64,000 nt of DNA from Pseudophaeomoniella oleicola (Eukaryota; Ascomycota; Eurotiomycetes; Phaeomoniellales; Phaeomoniellaceae): NCBI GenBank assembly GCA_003868215.1, contig QWDQ01000013.1, positions 430,004 through 494,003 of the forward strand, written 5' to 3'. How positions within the stretch are numbered: position 1 is the stretch's first letter; each line of letters starts with the position of its first letter. Below are positions 1 to 12,578 of this stretch, one piece after another. A program made the translations under genes and the position numbers. The notes beneath the pieces were generated by a model that made no database searches, was not told where the DNA came from, and saw only the letters and a list, made by a program, of their open reading frames with translations.

Positions 1-2204
1 TCGGCCAATCTCTGTTCCTCTTCTAGAGAATGAGCCGATTCTCTAGCCGTTTGCACCCGCTCTTGATCTTTCTGTAACTGAGAGTAGGCCTCCTGTAATG
101 CAGACGATAAGTGCTCTGGAACAGATATGTCATGCTCTTGCAGTAGAGTCCGAAGAGACGTCGTTTCCTGTTCGGCACGTTCCAAATCCATCTTTAGACC
201 ACCGAGGCCCTTCTCGCACTGCCACTTTTGAACAAGTGCTTCATCGGCTCTTCGACGTAACTGATTGATCTCCTCACGGAGAGTAATAACTTCGTTCTCG
301 AAACCCCGTCTTCTCGGGGACGAGTTGTCTAAAGCTTTGTCCCGTTCCATCTCAAGTATTCTGATGCGCTTTTCGTGTTCTCGTGTCTGGAACGCCTGAC
401 GATCCAGAAGACTCTTGACGGCTCGATGCAAAGCGTCTCGCTGTGCCTCCACGTCTTTCACACGTTCTTGCAATGACTCTCGTGATTCTTGACTTCTATT
501 TGAGAGCGAATTAGATCTGGATAATGAGCCAGATCTCACACCTCTGATAGGGGCTCGAGCCAGAGAGTTGGATCTCGTGAGACCTATCGAGTTCCTGGGT
601 GAAGCCATGCCGCCCTCCTCGGCTATCGTATTGAACCGTGCGGTGTTCTGCATCTCAAGCTGCATTTTTCGAGCATTCGTGAGAACAACGTTCTCTTTCT
701 TCAGAGCAGATATCTCTTGTTGCAAACGCTCGAAGTCAAATTGCGAGGTTTGGTCCTCATGGGAACTCTCAAGTTGCGCCTTCAGTTGTGGAACCACCTC
801 ATCTCTCAGGTTGTCCCTTTCATTCCGATGCTGTTCCAAATCCACTCTCAAGGCGGTTAAGAGGTCTTCGAAATTCTCCTTGATCTGACGTTCCTCAGCA
901 AGTCGACGTCGAGCATCCTCGAGTGCCGTTTCGAAATCTCTAGCTTTGGAAGCGAGTGAGTCTACGTCAACCTTGTCTTTCCTCGACTGGGTAACCTGCT
1001 CCTCTAGCAACTGTACGTGGGATTCTAGAGCTTTGCGCCTAGACCTTTCGTCTTGCCATTTCTGTGACAACGAGACTTTCAATTGAGCTCGTTCTTGTTC
1101 AGACCGGCGTTTTACTCGCTCGAGCTCGTCAACTTTAGGCAGGTCACTACCGAGCCGGAAAGAGCTAGAAGAGTCAGAGTAATAGTCGCTGGTCCTGTGG
1201 TTGGCATTTTGGAGCTGAGGGTTCTCCATGTGAAAGTTCTCGACCATGTCTTCAAGATCCATTTCCCTCTTGATTGAAGCAGCCAGTTCGGCAGAAATTT
1301 CTCTCAATTCGCTTTCCAGTAGACCAAGCTTAGTCGCCATTTCCGAGTCTGACATGGTTGGAGGGGGTAGAAACCCCGGCGTGTAGGAAGGTTCAAGCAT
1401 CATGATTGCATTTGCTTTGGTGATGTCGATGTTTGGAGGAAAGGATTGCGATGAGAAGGCGGACGTCTGAGCCGAGATAGGAGCTGGCGAAGGGAGAGAA
1501 CGTCCGTCAGAAATTTCCGTACTCGAAGACTCGGCGCCAGGCGACGCGCCAGGTGGTGATGTATGCTTCCAGCCGAAGAAGTTGGTGATTTTGTTTACTG
1601 GTGTTTTGGGTCCCTTGACCTCTATCGAGGTTGTCGTGAAGGATCGCGTCAGCACGTCTGGACGGGGTGGGCCTGATATAGCTTGCGGCGCCATGCTCCT
1701 AGGCTCTTTCTGAGTGCCACTATGCTCGCCAACCGGCTCAGACACGTCGACGGTGTCAGCTACTGCTTTCCGTATATTTTTATCATCCTCCCCGTTCGGT
1801 GTTTCCTTCTCCAGGTGAGGTGTTGATTGACCGAAGCCAGGACCTGACGGAATAAGGGGAGTGTGTCCCCGCGGGAATCTGGACGCAAGGGGGTCAGCAC
1901 GTGTCAGTCGCGGAACGCAACATACCTACTGGTCAAGATCCCGAACAACTAATTCGGGTGATAACGTTCCTTTACTTCCGGTTGATCCTCCTGCGCCGCT
2001 TGCTGCAGTCAAGTCTACAGGTAACTTCGGTGACAGCGGTGTCAAAGCGCTCGGAGGCAAAGGTTTTCGCTTCACAGGAGACGACACTGCTGGTTGCTTT
2101 GCAAAAGGAAGAAATGAGGATATGTTTAGGCCTGTCGGCACCCTCCTCGGTGGACTGAAGGAGGAATTGTCCTGAAGGACGACTGATTGGCCCTCCATGG
2201 CCAT
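1..2204 (-). CDS. Large coiled-coil protein, C-terminus outside window (UsoA-like annotation in other fungi)
   Basis: Exons at 1930-2204 and 1-1878 are joined across a 51-bp intron (1879-1929; donor GTAGGT, acceptor GCGTCCAG, CTGAC branch site). The reading frame is open to the window edge, giving about 717 residues with the C-terminus missing. The start at 2204 (MAMEGQSVV) is a choice; an in-frame ATG at 2246 is also possible. The first ~270 residues are Pro/Ser-rich and disordered and include a short TNFFGWK motif. A conserved-looking PPNIDITKANAIMMLEPSY segment follows, and then nearly continuous heptad coiled coil. Similar fungal proteins are often labelled intracellular transport protein UsoA, but I see no Uso1 head domain, so I treat the function as unknown. 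A structural or tethering role is inference. Confidence 0.7.
1879..1929 (-). other. Intron of the coiled-coil gene
   Basis: The donor GTAGGT splits a would-be in-frame TAG: exon 1 ends GAC CA and the intron starts GTAG. Splicing to CAG|ATTCCC restores Gln-Phe-Pro and the long frame downstream. A GTGCTGACC branch site lies close to the acceptor. Confidence 0.75.
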
Positions 2205-2246
2205 GATTAACGACCAGGCTCGATAGGAGGTGTGTGACCCCTTCAA

Positions 2247-4413
2247 TCTACTATTGACATGTCTTGGAGATGATGATCATTTCATGGACCCGTAGAAAAG
2301 AGATAGAAGGGCAGTCGGCAATGGCGCAGTACTAGAGGGATATGCGGACTAGACTGATAGGAGACGAAGGTCGAATGGGAAAGGGGAATAGCGTGGACAG
2401 GCTCTGGTGTACTGATCAGGATAAGCTGACAGACAAGGTTATGTGGACGTGCGACGGATTGACCATTCTAGCTGCGTTGAGGTAGTTGAAGAATGTGATT
2501 AATATGAATGGTATGGAGCGCTCGAGGTCATGTTCAAACGAAGAAGCTCGAAGGAGGGTGGAATGGTACCAGTGAGCCAGGGGTAAACGTCTGATATTGA
2601 AGAAGTGTCCTAAGCCGTTGCTAGTGCTCTTTTCCCTCCCTGTCTTTCCTTCCACTTTCTCACATGCGCAGGGATCCCCAATGCTGGTGGAGTCGAGGTG
2701 TGTGCTCTGTTTTGTCGTCCGAGTACCGTAGTAGTTTTGGTTGGCCGATTTGGACATAGATGGAATAGCGCTGTCAGTGATCAACAACCTTGCAATCTCT
2801 CGACCACACCATCGACCGACCGATGTCTGTACTACAGGAACGATAATTCCAGTAAAGCTGATGAGCGGTTGTAGACAGGTGCAGTGAGAGGTACTTTTCA
2901 TCGGCAGATAGCCTGTTCAGGTCTCATTGATCTCTGACTTCGAGTCAATCAATCGTCGGATGGCCGTGCGATCTTGAGACTGAGTATGAATTAGCAGACG
3001 GATAGTTCCAACGGCATTAATCTGACGAGAATGGAATTTACCCGCTGTCACTATCTTAGTTACAGTAAGTGTCCTATGGTACCTGGATCTTTAGCAGCTC
3101 TCGACTGTAATAGGCCCAAGTTACATTGCTTACATTGGCGTTTACTGTATTTTCTTAAGGGGTGGCACCGAGATGTTACCCCTTCGCTAAAAAGATCAAG
3201 TGCGCGATGCTGAATAGATCCAGTCAACCCTTTAGACGCCCCCATCCATATTACTACGTAGTAATGAAATATTGTCCGACAATACCTGCTCTGTCGCTTA
3301 AAGTTTGCATGTAAGACAAATAGATCCGATTCTTTCATAACTCTATCAAATTGCTGTTCGCTGCATGGATGATGAGAGATGAAGAAAAAGACAATAGCAT
3401 TGATGCGGAAACGGGCTGGGCTGGCGGCTACAGCTTCACTGTGAAGAGAAAGTCAAATCCCACACGGCGACACGGGCACAGTATTGTATTGTACCGTAAG
3501 CTTTCAGTCATCGACATTATTTACTACGTACCTAGTAATTGGCTTCGGTGCTTAGCAAGAGACAATCAGGAACAGGTAAAGCTTCCATTCATTTGCGTCT
3601 GTTGACCCCCCAATATCAATCAACCTATTGCATCCGAACTCCTTGTTTCTAAGGTTCTACCACGTAGAGTACCTAGGCACAGCTATTGTGGTGTATGTAA
3701 TTACTGTCAAGCAGGTAATAATGTTACCTTATGTTCCTCGACGTTTCATCCATCGATGTATCTATTTATATACTGTAATCTTGAGCCTCCTCGACACCAT
3801 CGATTTGCCCAATCACACTGTTATATCTCAGAAACCTCCTGATACGCGAGCCTTACCCGACAAGCCTCCACGATAGACCATCTATATCAATCGTCGACCT
3901 TCGACATCGCTATCAGACCATTTTAGTGAAACATCGTTTCTGTCCTCTGAATTGACTTAGCATCTTCAACATTACTCCGTTTGATAAGAAAGTCTCCATC
4001 TCACAAGTCTCCGGTCGCATTGAGGATCTGTGCAGTGCCCCCTTTTGATACGTAGGTAGTTAGTACTTACTCCCCTCCGAGCATTGTCGCATGATCGCCA
4101 ATGTTTCTTGCGTTCTCTCGGGTCCACATGTGTCCATCGGTGGAATGGCAATGCTGAGAGAATAACATGGCATGATTCGTGCGACTGCCAGGGAACTACT
4201 ATCTAAATACATGTTTACCGAGATAACTACATGGAACTATCCATGTAGCGATTGATCGCTGCATGATATTGTCATGGGTTGATAAGACACGCTGTACACT
4301 GAATATAGGTAGATAATTGGCAGCAAGAAAGACAACCACCGCCTAGGTTCGCACACACTTCTCATCGGCCTGTGCATTTTCCACGTCTACGTCTGGCCAC
4401 ATGACCCTAACGC
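2247..4413. other. Intergenic region, about 2.2 kb
   Basis: This lies between the coiled-coil gene (its 5' side) and the 3' end of the V-ATPase subunit H gene. It is AT-rich with many stops. The 161-codon open frame on the minus strand at 2416-2901 has no domain resemblance and irregular composition, so I do not call it. One exact TACTACGTAGTA palindrome is at 3252-3263. I see nothing else. Confidence 0.6.
3252..3263. repeat. TACTACGTAGTA palindrome, copy 1
   Basis: This is an exact 12-bp palindrome in intergenic DNA; the same word recurs at 44754, 45215, 45225 and 60959. Confidence 0.85.
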
Positions 4414-5945
4414 TCAGTCACCGAATGAGTACCGCAGCCATTCACCAACGGCTCGAAGAGCTTCCCATCGCACTGTCTCGTCTGCCTCGTTCATCAACTC
4501 CATCACGCGAGTCTTCAGGCCCAGCTTCTCCATGTCAACGCGTTTCTCAGGCACCTCCTTCACCAGATTGCCGATGTCGTTGCAAGCAATAGCTAGTACT
4601 TTCTTGTCACTGTCCCAGCTCTTGCCAACGATTGCTGCCAACTCCTTTGGCAATGCCTTGTCTTCCAAGATCTTGCGAGCATTTTCGCGCCAGAAAGTAG
4701 CGTTGCGATGCGGAGGTGACCATCGCAGGTGACCTGTATGTACTTCCGCGGCGTACTCGTCGAATGTCGTTTGAGTCTTCGTGTAATCGTCCAGCATATC
4801 CGATACAGCCTTGAGGTCTTCCAAGAGATCAGGATCGGTCAAGTGACGGCTGAGTAGATTTGCAAGGACAGCTGGCAGGCGCGCCGTCGTAGCCGCTGGC
4901 ATCAACGTTTTAGGGTTGGCCGAGAATAAATTATTCAAGGTCGATAGCAGCAAGCGAGTAGTTTTCTCCTTCGGCGAAAGCCGCAAAAGTTGAGTGTAGA
5001 GCGGGATAATCTCATAGTCCCTAATTCAAATTAGCCCTGAGTACAGTGAGGCACTCGTTGAGAGTATCTTACTTTTCTAGATCGTCTCCAGCGAGACTCC
5101 CTTCAAAGCTTAGCTGCCAAAAAACCAACAGTACATGGTAAAGCAGCTGTAAACCAACACCTCCTCCCAAGCTCGTTTCGGCGCTCCGGATACTTTGAGC
5201 ACCACTCCAGAGAGTCGAGTCATTCTCTCTGCTAGCACCTGCAGCACTACTCAGGATCTCAACCAGGGGTTCCACGGTGTCTTTCCGCTGATCCCAGAAC
5301 AGCTTCCTAGCATCACTCGTTCTTAGTAGCGCAGAATATTGCTGCACACCAATATCTTGCAGGCCAGAATCAGAGCTCTTTGCCAGAGTTGACAGGTATC
5401 CATAGAGCTTTCTCAACGCTTCTTGATCCTTGCTTGATGGCCTTGAGGAACTGGTGATTGCGACGGATACCAAGCTAGTGAGCAGTGACGAGCTGAGGAG
5501 CGGGATAGGGTCTTCTGGGTTTGAGAATTGCGTCAAGAGCGGTAGAAGGGCTTTGTAAGGCTCTGGTTGTTTCACGAGCTCATGTGCAAGCTCAGGAACA
5601 TCTATTTTCATGTCAGTACAGCCAGGCAATCCAAGAGTTGGAATTCAGACCTTTTACGATATCCGCCGCAAGCACAAGGATATATTGTACGATGTCCGTC
5701 CTTTTTGCAGCATGTTCTAGCACACTCTTTCCGTCTTGACTCCCAACAAGGAGCGTGCTGTAGCCTTGAAGATCTTTTTCGATCGTCTGCTTCCGTTGCT
5801 CTTTGCGGACTTTATCGACGGATTTGATCTTCTTTAACTGTCCATCTGTAATGTTCCCAGCTCTGACGGCACCTTCCCATGGGATCGGACGTGCTCTGAT
5901 GTTGTTCTGCAACGAATTCAGGTAGGGTGGGGGATCGAGCGACAT
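4414..5945 (-). CDS. VMA13: V-type proton ATPase subunit H (V1 sector)
   Basis: Exons at 5651-5945, 5073-5601 and 4414-5020 are joined by introns of 49 and 52 bp (GTCTGA..AATAG with a TACTGACA branch site; GTAAGA..AATTAG), giving 476 residues. Yeast Vma13 is 478. Subunit H is an all-helical HEAT/armadillo-type protein on the V1 sector. It is needed for coupled proton pumping at vacuole and Golgi membranes and silences ATPase activity when V1 is released. The N-terminus (SLQNNIRARPIPWEGAVRAG) matches the family start. The C-terminal domain carries the FDEYAAEVHTGHLRWSPPH..FW signature and the terminal VMELMNEADETVRWEALRA helix pair. It is divergent from the TMF-like gene across 606 bp. Confidence 0.95.
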
Positions 5946-6551
5946 GGTATTATTTCCAGAGGTATCTTCGAGATTTGCTTCCTTGTGAATCTAGTTCGCT
6001 CTGATGCCAGAAATGGACATCGATCTGTCGAATACGAACTCGATGTGAATACAAGATCTGGACCTTGATAAGGATTTCGTAGCGGCGACCACGGTCGGTG
6101 ATGAGATGGAAGTTGCTTTTGTTCCAACGAATTGGAAACCGTGAACTAACGTTCGATATGACGACTGAAGCTCCCAGTACGCTAATGTCGAACTTACTCC
6201 GGTTAAAGCTTAGACGATCTGCGGCCGGGGGATGCCACCCGACTGTCTGGACACATCTAATACAATACAATCGTCTCAACGCCTGGCTATTGCGCAACTG
6301 CATAAGTGCATGAGTGCCTTGATCACATGTATGATATCGGAAAGTAGTGGTCTACATTGCGGCCTGGGCGAATGTGCACCATTATCCAACTCGATCTGTC
6401 TGATATATGTTGGAAGATTTGCCATTCTGTACAACGGCCGACACCCGGAAAAGACGACGCAACCCAGAGCATGCGAGTCCTTGCGTATAATGTCACGCCA
6501 TTTGGACATTTGAACTGTTGATCTAGGGGCATCTAGGGGTGACCAGGAAGA
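5946..6551. promoter_or_regulatory. Divergent intergenic region, VMA13 / TMF-like gene
   Basis: This 606-bp stretch separates two divergently transcribed start codons and must hold both promoters. I see no clear TATA box or other nameable site. The short open frames in it on both strands look like chance. Confidence 0.5.
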
Positions 6552-9156
6552 ATGAGTGCGCCCGCCAAAACGGGAAAGGGAGGTTCACGCTGGGGCGGGT
6601 TCCTGCAACAGGCTGTTGCGAGTGTCGAATCTAGACTGGACAATATTCTTGCAGAAGATGAAGCCTCTGCTGCAAAAAGTACAGGCCCTGCACCTGAAGC
6701 GCAGCAAGCACAGCAAGCACGGACTACGTCATCTACTCAGATACGAGCAGAAAGCAGGCCAGACGGTGAGTGACATGTCGCCTGTAGCGTAACACCTGAC
6801 TGACGCATTTTTAGAGCTCGCAAGAACTTCCTCCAACTCGAAAATCAATGACCGTCTTCAGGAGCGGCTAGCCAAAGCTATTGCGCGTTCCAACTCACCC
6901 AGACCGACGGATTCGGTGATTACAACACCCACGAGTACTTTGTCAAGATCAGGCACACCTGTAGGAGATAGGGAAGGTGACTTCCGACTTTCCGTCGAGT
7001 CTGACAGACTTAAAGAAGCACAAGAGGATACCGGTGGCACTCCATCAGACATAGATGCCTCTGACCAGACACTCCCGCAAAACAAGCCGAATGTTGACTT
7101 TTTGATTCCATCGTCGGACAGCGCAGTGAATGCTTCAGTCGGGTCCTCTATTATACCTACACCATCTCCCAGGACGTCTGTAGAAGTTGTTGGAAATGCG
7201 CAGTCGGGAAGAAGCAGTACAGATGTAACGGCAGACAGAGCTTTAGGACGAAATACTGAGCAGACATCTCCAGATGCCGTCGCAGAGGCGTTGACGAAGC
7301 TTCGAGTAGAGCACGATGAAGCGGAGAAAAAATGGCAAGAAGAGCTGCATGGGTATACTGAAAGAATGGACGCAATGCAGGCGAAGCTGTTGTATCTTAC
7401 CAAAGAAGTGTCTGGCAATGCCCACAATGCTGCAGCCAATGCGCCAGTGGGCAGTATCGAGAAGAAGCTGTTGGAGAGAGATGAAAAAATCGCTTTACTT
7501 ATGGAAGAAGGTCAGAAACTCTCGAGAACAGAGCTAAACCATATGACGACGATCAAAAAGCTTCGGGCGCAAGCCATCGAAAACCAGAAGATCCAGAAAG
7601 ATCTACGCTTACAGATACAGAAGGTTGAACAAGAGAAACAAAAGGCAAGTGATCGTGCGAGACGTGCGGAGCTTGGTGCGAAAAGGGTGGAGGAACAAGT
7701 TGCCTCCTCTTCGAGAAATGACAAAGAACATGACGCTCTTACCAAGGAACGCGATGCTTTGACTGCTACGGTGATAGATATGAAGTCACAGCTTGCTCGC
7801 GCTTTGGTACGAGCGGAGGCTGCCGAGAACAAAGCCCAAACCGATGCACTTGAAAAAGAGAGACGAAAGGTCGCAGACTTAGAGGAGAACCTAAATAGTC
7901 ACAATATCGAGCATGAGCTCAAGGAAAGCAAACTACGTCGTGAAATCAAAGAGCTCGGAGAGAATCTTGAGAAGGAGAAAGGCTTAACGCGAGCACTAGA
8001 GGCAGAGCTGCGTGGCGAGCAGACGGCTATGGAGCGTAAGATGGAGTCTCTAAGATCTAGGGCTGAAGAGGTCACTTCCTCAGGCGACGGACATGCCAAG
8101 TTATTGCGGCAGATCGAGACGTTGCAAACGCAGTATGCCGTCGCGAGCGACAATTGGCAAGGGATAGAGGGGTCTCTTATGACGAAACTGGCTAACATGG
8201 AGAAAGAGAGAGACGATGCAGTCTCTAGGGAGGAAGGCTTACGAAGAAGAGCCCGCGATGCTAGTTCGAAAGCCAAGAAACTCGACGTTGAGCTTGAGAA
8301 GGCCCATGAACGTATCGCCGAACTGGAAAAGAATCTATTGGAGGTTCAATCTGGGCTCCATAAGCTCACTCGAAAGCTAGACCAAACTTCGGACGCAATG
8401 GATGCCGCGAAGAAGGATTTCGAAAGTCAGTTACATACTCAAGAGGCAATGTTTACACAGAGACTGGAGGAGGAGAGGCTCAAATGGCGAGAGCAGGGCC
8501 CAATGCATTCTCTAACAGCCGATTCGTCAGTGTTGTCCGTCCGCAAGAACTCGGCGAACGAACTTTCACATCTCAGCGTGGCACCATCGGAGCGAGTACA
8601 AGGTCGTCGATCTTCAGCTTGGTCAGGTCAAATCTTCGTGAGGACGCCCCCACGACAGGATTCCTTAACATCTATTAGTCGTTCACATAGTCAAAATCCT
8701 GTCCTCGAGACACCATCGCTACAGTCCTACGACAGAGACGAGTTCTTATCAGGTCCGGCAACGCCATTGTCACCTCCGATGAATGGAGTCAACGACCTCG
8801 TTTCTGTCTCCACCGTTGGAGCCGGACCGTCTGTGCAACTGGTGGAGCGGATGTCTGCCAACGTTCGACGCCTTGAATCGGAGCGTGCAGCATCGAAAGA
8901 TGAAATTGCGCGTTTGGCTGCTCAAAGGGACGAGGCTCGTGAAGAAATCGTTCAACTGATGCGCGAGGCCGAGCAAAAGCGGGCCGTGGAAGAGAAAATG
9001 AAAATGCTTGAAGAGGAAGCCCAGAAGACGGGCGAAAGATACCAGACGACCTTGGAAATGCTTGGGGAGAAGAGTGAACTCGTGGAGGAGCTCAAGGCAG
9101 ATGTCGCTGATCTTAAGAAGATGTACCGTGAGCTTGTCGATGCGACTATGAAATAA
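6552..9156 (+). CDS. Golgi coiled-coil protein of the TMF1/Sgm1 family
   Basis: Exons at 6552-6765 and 6815-9156 (intron 49 bp, GTGAGT..TTTTTAG, CTGACTGAC branch region) give 851 residues. The N-terminus (GGSRWGGFLQQAVASVESRL) resembles the short amphipathic start of TMF/Sgm1 proteins. A DRLQERLAKAIARSN element lies near residue 85. Residues ~220-610 are continuous coiled coil. After a Ser/Pro-rich linker, residues 744-851 (from SVQLVERMSANVRRLESER) form the conserved C-terminal coiled coil of the family (TATA-element-modulatory-factor domain), which binds Rab6/Ypt6 in known members. The inferred role is vesicle tethering at the Golgi. The DNA-binding role in the domain's name is historical. 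Confidence 0.88.
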
Positions 9157-9354
9157 TAAGGCGTTCAGCTTTTAGGTGTTAAATTTCTATGTATCTCGAG
9201 CTCGGGCATACAGAAGCATAGATATACGCAATGATCAAACGCTCGCAATTCCACGATGGTGCACCATACCCCAGCTACAACCTATTTGTTTACGCCCAGA
9301 CCTAGAAGCGGCATGATAGGGACTCGCGTCTATTGCACCCACACTCTCCACTCT

Positions 9355-10368
9355 TCAGGCGGTCACAGTATCAACAAGAAGACCTAAAAATCTCTGAGAG
9401 TCAACGTCACTGGTCGCTAGAATCTTTGGCAAATAGAGCCACGGCCGATGTTCACGACGGTCGACAATAGTCTGTCCCAGGCTCAGGCGACTTTCGGTCT
9501 CAACCGCAACGCGAATCTCTTCGAGCGTAACCAAAGACTCGTCGATAGCGACGGCCACCGCCAGCGAGTCGATCAGGCAACAGTAGCTCGGGAACCCGTT
9601 GGATTCACCGAACCGTATGACTCCGAGTATGAATTCTGCTTCCGACTTGGCGCGGGCAGAAGATGTCTTGACAACGTCAGCAAGCTTCTCTAGTGCTGAG
9701 GTGCTGAGGTCGATGTCTTCCCTTGTGGTGACGTCGAGGCCCAGCGCGATGATCTTCGATCCGAGACCGCTGTTGAAAACGAGCTCGGCGGCCTCTGGGT
9801 CGACGTAGACGTTCCATTCGCTGGCCGGGTTGTCACCAGTCGCCCTAACCGTTCCTGCCGTACCGAAGCCGAACGAGCCAGCGATGGCGATCACTTTACG
9901 TATTCGCGAGGGTAACGTTGGATCTTTTTTCAATGCCAGGGCCAAATTCGTCAATGGACCCAAGCAGAGGATTGTGAGACCTTCTTCTGTCTCTGTCTCT
10001 TTCGAGTCCCATACTTCATTGACCGTCTCGATGATCACATCTGGTGCCCAACGGCCATCGGGTGAACGGCCGCTATCTTTGATCTTCAGCTCGCCCAGGC
10101 CGTCAGCCCCGTGGCTAAACGGATCTTTGGGGTATGGCCTACACAGAGGCGCAAGGGGTCCCTGTGATACAGTTATCTCGCGTGCCCTGGGCACGGAAGA
10201 GAGGTTGAGGACTCGTAGTGCATTAGCAGCCACGAGGTCCGACGTCAAGTTCCCCGACACTGCGGTCAATGCTTTGATCGTCAATTGGGGCGACAGCAAG
10301 GCGAACAATATGGCAACAGCGTCGTCAATCCCAGGATCCGTGTCGATAAGCACTGGTATTGGCTTCAT
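9355..10368 (-). CDS. Inosine-uridine preferring nucleoside hydrolase
   Basis: This is a single-exon gene of 337 residues, a normal family length. Nucleoside hydrolases split the N-glycosidic bond of ribonucleosides into base and ribose in nucleoside salvage. The Asp cluster that binds Ca2+ and the ribose is intact near the N-terminus (LIDTDPGIDDAVAIL). Later family features are also visible: LCLGPLTNLALAL, the segment ASEWNVYVDPEAAE, and LIDSLAVAVAID near the C-terminus, which supplies the last Ca2+-binding Asp. The yeast equivalent is Urh1. The gene is divergent from a sugar-type MFS transporter 595 bp away, which would fit uptake of a sugar or nucleoside and its breakdown; that link is inference. 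Confidence 0.93.
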   Translation of the reverse strand: MKPIPVLIDTDPGIDDAVAILFALLSPQLTIKALTAVSGNLTSDLVAANALRVLNLSSVPRAREITVSQGPLAPLCRPYPKDPFSHGADGLGELKIKDSGRSPDGRWAPDVIIETVNEVWDSKETETEEGLTILCLGPLTNLALALKKDPTLPSRIRKVIAIAGSFGFGTAGTVRATGDNPASEWNVYVDPEAAELVFNSGLGSKIIALGLDVTTREDIDLSTSALEKLADVVKTSSARAKSEAEFILGVIRFGESNGFPSYCCLIDSLAVAVAIDESLVTLEEIRVAVETESRLSLGQTIVDRREHRPWLYLPKILATSDVDSQRFLGLLVDTVTA

Positions 10369-10963
10369 TTCTTCCTTTTCTGCAATCCCAAGAATTTGTT
10401 CTTTGGGATAAATACTCGTCGGTAGATCATGTCCATTGAACCGATCAAATGCTGGTCTTCAGAATCAGTATTCAGCTTCTCAGGCAGAAGACGGCGATCT
10501 CCATTCCGTATTGAAGTCATGAGCCTCTTGCATGACCCGCCTTTCACTTCTTTATGTGGGATGACCGTTCTTATCGATTCGGTTCCAACAGCTCGGTACC
10601 GTCACGCCATCATATCGGCGCTATCTGAGGATTCGAGCCAACAGTATTCACCTAAAGCATCGCCGATGGAGGGCAGTCGACGATTTCTATTCGACGTCCG
10701 TGCGAGTTATATCGCAGGTGTGACCCATGCAGAAACAACATGATAAGCAGATTAACCCGGAACCTTGTCCGACACTCCGAGTAGATTATCCTATCTACTA
10801 CGTACATATGAAGGTATGTAGATAGATACAAAAACATCGATGAGAGCACCGTCGTTGAGTGTCCATCCCTGAGGACTTCATTCTTATATACCGGCAGCAC
10901 TGGTGGTAAACCCTCCATATTTTGCGCTTATTTACCAATTTTTGCGACCCCTTTGCCGCAACC
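10369..10963. promoter_or_regulatory. Shared upstream region of nucleoside hydrolase and MFS transporter
   Basis: This is a 595-bp divergent region. An imperfect inverted repeat has arms CTATCTAC (10791-10798) and GTAGATAG (10818-10825) around a TACGTACATATG core, and could be a hairpin or a dimeric regulator site. I see no other recognisable element. Confidence 0.4.
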
Positions 10964-12578
10964 ATGGGGATTCAAATCACTCAAAATGGCCGACTATTGA
11001 TGGGCCTTGTGCTTCTGACCGCTGTGTTCAACGGGTGCACTCAGGGTTACGATCAAAGTTCCATGAACAAGTGAGCAAAGCAAATGGTACGATGAGTTAA
11101 AGATCGGGTTGCTGATGGGGGATTCCATAGCTTCAACTTGATCTCTCAGTATACGGATTACTTCCATCTAGATGACAATCTCTTGGGAGTCAATACGGCC
11201 ATGATCAATGCAGGAAGTGTGTTGGGAGGGCTTTTCGCAGGTCATATATGTGACCAGTGGGGACGCAGGGCCGGGATTCTAGCTTCTGCCATAATTACCT
11301 TCGTCGCTGTTGCTATACAAGCCTCCGCAACCAAGGAAGCTGCTTTTATAGTTGGTCGCATATTGCTTGGGGTGTCTATCACCGTCAATGGTTGTGCAGC
11401 GCCATCTTGGGTAATGGAAATGGCTCATCCAAAGAGCAGAGCCTTACTAGGTGGCATGTACATGGCCATATGGTACCTCGCCGCCGTTGTGGTAGCAGGC
11501 ATCTCTCTTGGCACATATACCTACCAGAGCACATGGGCTTGGAGAGGCATTGCGATAGTAAGATTTCAAGACATTTCTCACCTTTGCGCAGCTAATTCAA
11601 CAGGGTCAAATCGTGCCATCGTTCCTCTCAATATGCCTTCTGCCGTTCACTCCAGAGTCACCACGTTGGTTGATCTCAAAGGAACGCTATGAGGAAGCCC
11701 TCAACCTTCTTGCCGTCCTCCACGCCGATGGAGACCGTCAAAATACACTCGTCCAGGCTGAGTTCAAGGAAATATCCGATGTCCTCCGATATGAAAAGCA
11801 GAACAAGAGAAATTGGATGACACTGATCGCGCCAAAGTCCAACCTCCGCCGCTTTCTCATTGTCATCGCCTTGAACATTTCTGCGCAGGTGATTGGCAGC
11901 AATATCGCGTCATCCTACCTAGGTCTTGTACTTGAGAGCGCCGGTATCACAAGCACCCGCAAGCAAGTTGTCGCAAACCTAGTGCTGCAGGTTTTCAACC
12001 TCTTCGCTGCCTTGACAGGTTCATTTGCGATTGAGAGATATGGCCGAAGGAGCATGCTGCTCAGTGCTTCGATTGCTATGACATTCTTCTTAGTTCTGAT
12101 GTCAATCCTCGGCGCGCTTTATGGCGACGGATCGAACCAATCGGCAAGCTATGGTTACGTGGCCGTCATTTTCCTCATGATCATGTCTTACAGTTTTGCC
12201 TGGACGCCGCTCACCTTTGTATACCCGATCGAGGTATTGAACTTCACGCAAAGAGCCAAGGGCCTTGCTGTGGGACAGATGGCCTGTTATGCTTTCGGTT
12301 TTGTCAATCAATATACCACCCCTATTGCTATTGACAGCATTGGGTGGAGGTACTATGCTATCAACGCAGCTTGGGATGTGGTCATCTGTCTCATCATCTG
12401 GTACTGGTTCGTCGAAACGAAGGATTTAGCCCTGGAGGAGATCGACGAGATCTTTGAGGGTGTAGTACATACCGACGGCGTGTTTATTGGAGATGGAAGA
12501 AATGTCACGGTCGGAAAAAATGCGACGGGGGGAGAGCACAGTGTCAGCTACAGCTACATTGGTGAACAGCCCAAGTGA
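10964..12578 (+). CDS. Major facilitator superfamily sugar transporter
   Basis: Exons at 10964-11070, 11131-11557 and 11604-12578 (introns 60 and 46 bp) give 502 residues. The start sits in a good context (CAACCATGG). Sugar-porter signatures are in order: GYDQSSMN after helix 1, DQWGRR between helices 2 and 3, the PESPRWL motif in the middle, ERYGRR in the second half, then YPIEVLNFTQRAKG and the C-terminal VETKDLALEEIDEIF. Twelve membrane helices are expected and hydrophobic segments match. It is a plasma-membrane sugar:H+ symporter of the hexose/lactose-permease-like fungal group. The substrate cannot be read from the sequence. Confidence 0.92.

Noticed and set aside
2416-2901. 161-codon open frame on the minus strand
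   Set aside because: It has no domain or conserved-looking segment and irregular composition, and it lies in the 5' flank of the coiled-coil gene; probably chance.
6858-7439. 193-codon frame antisense to the TMF-like gene
   Set aside because: It is a Ser/Ala-rich shadow of a coding exon on the other strand.
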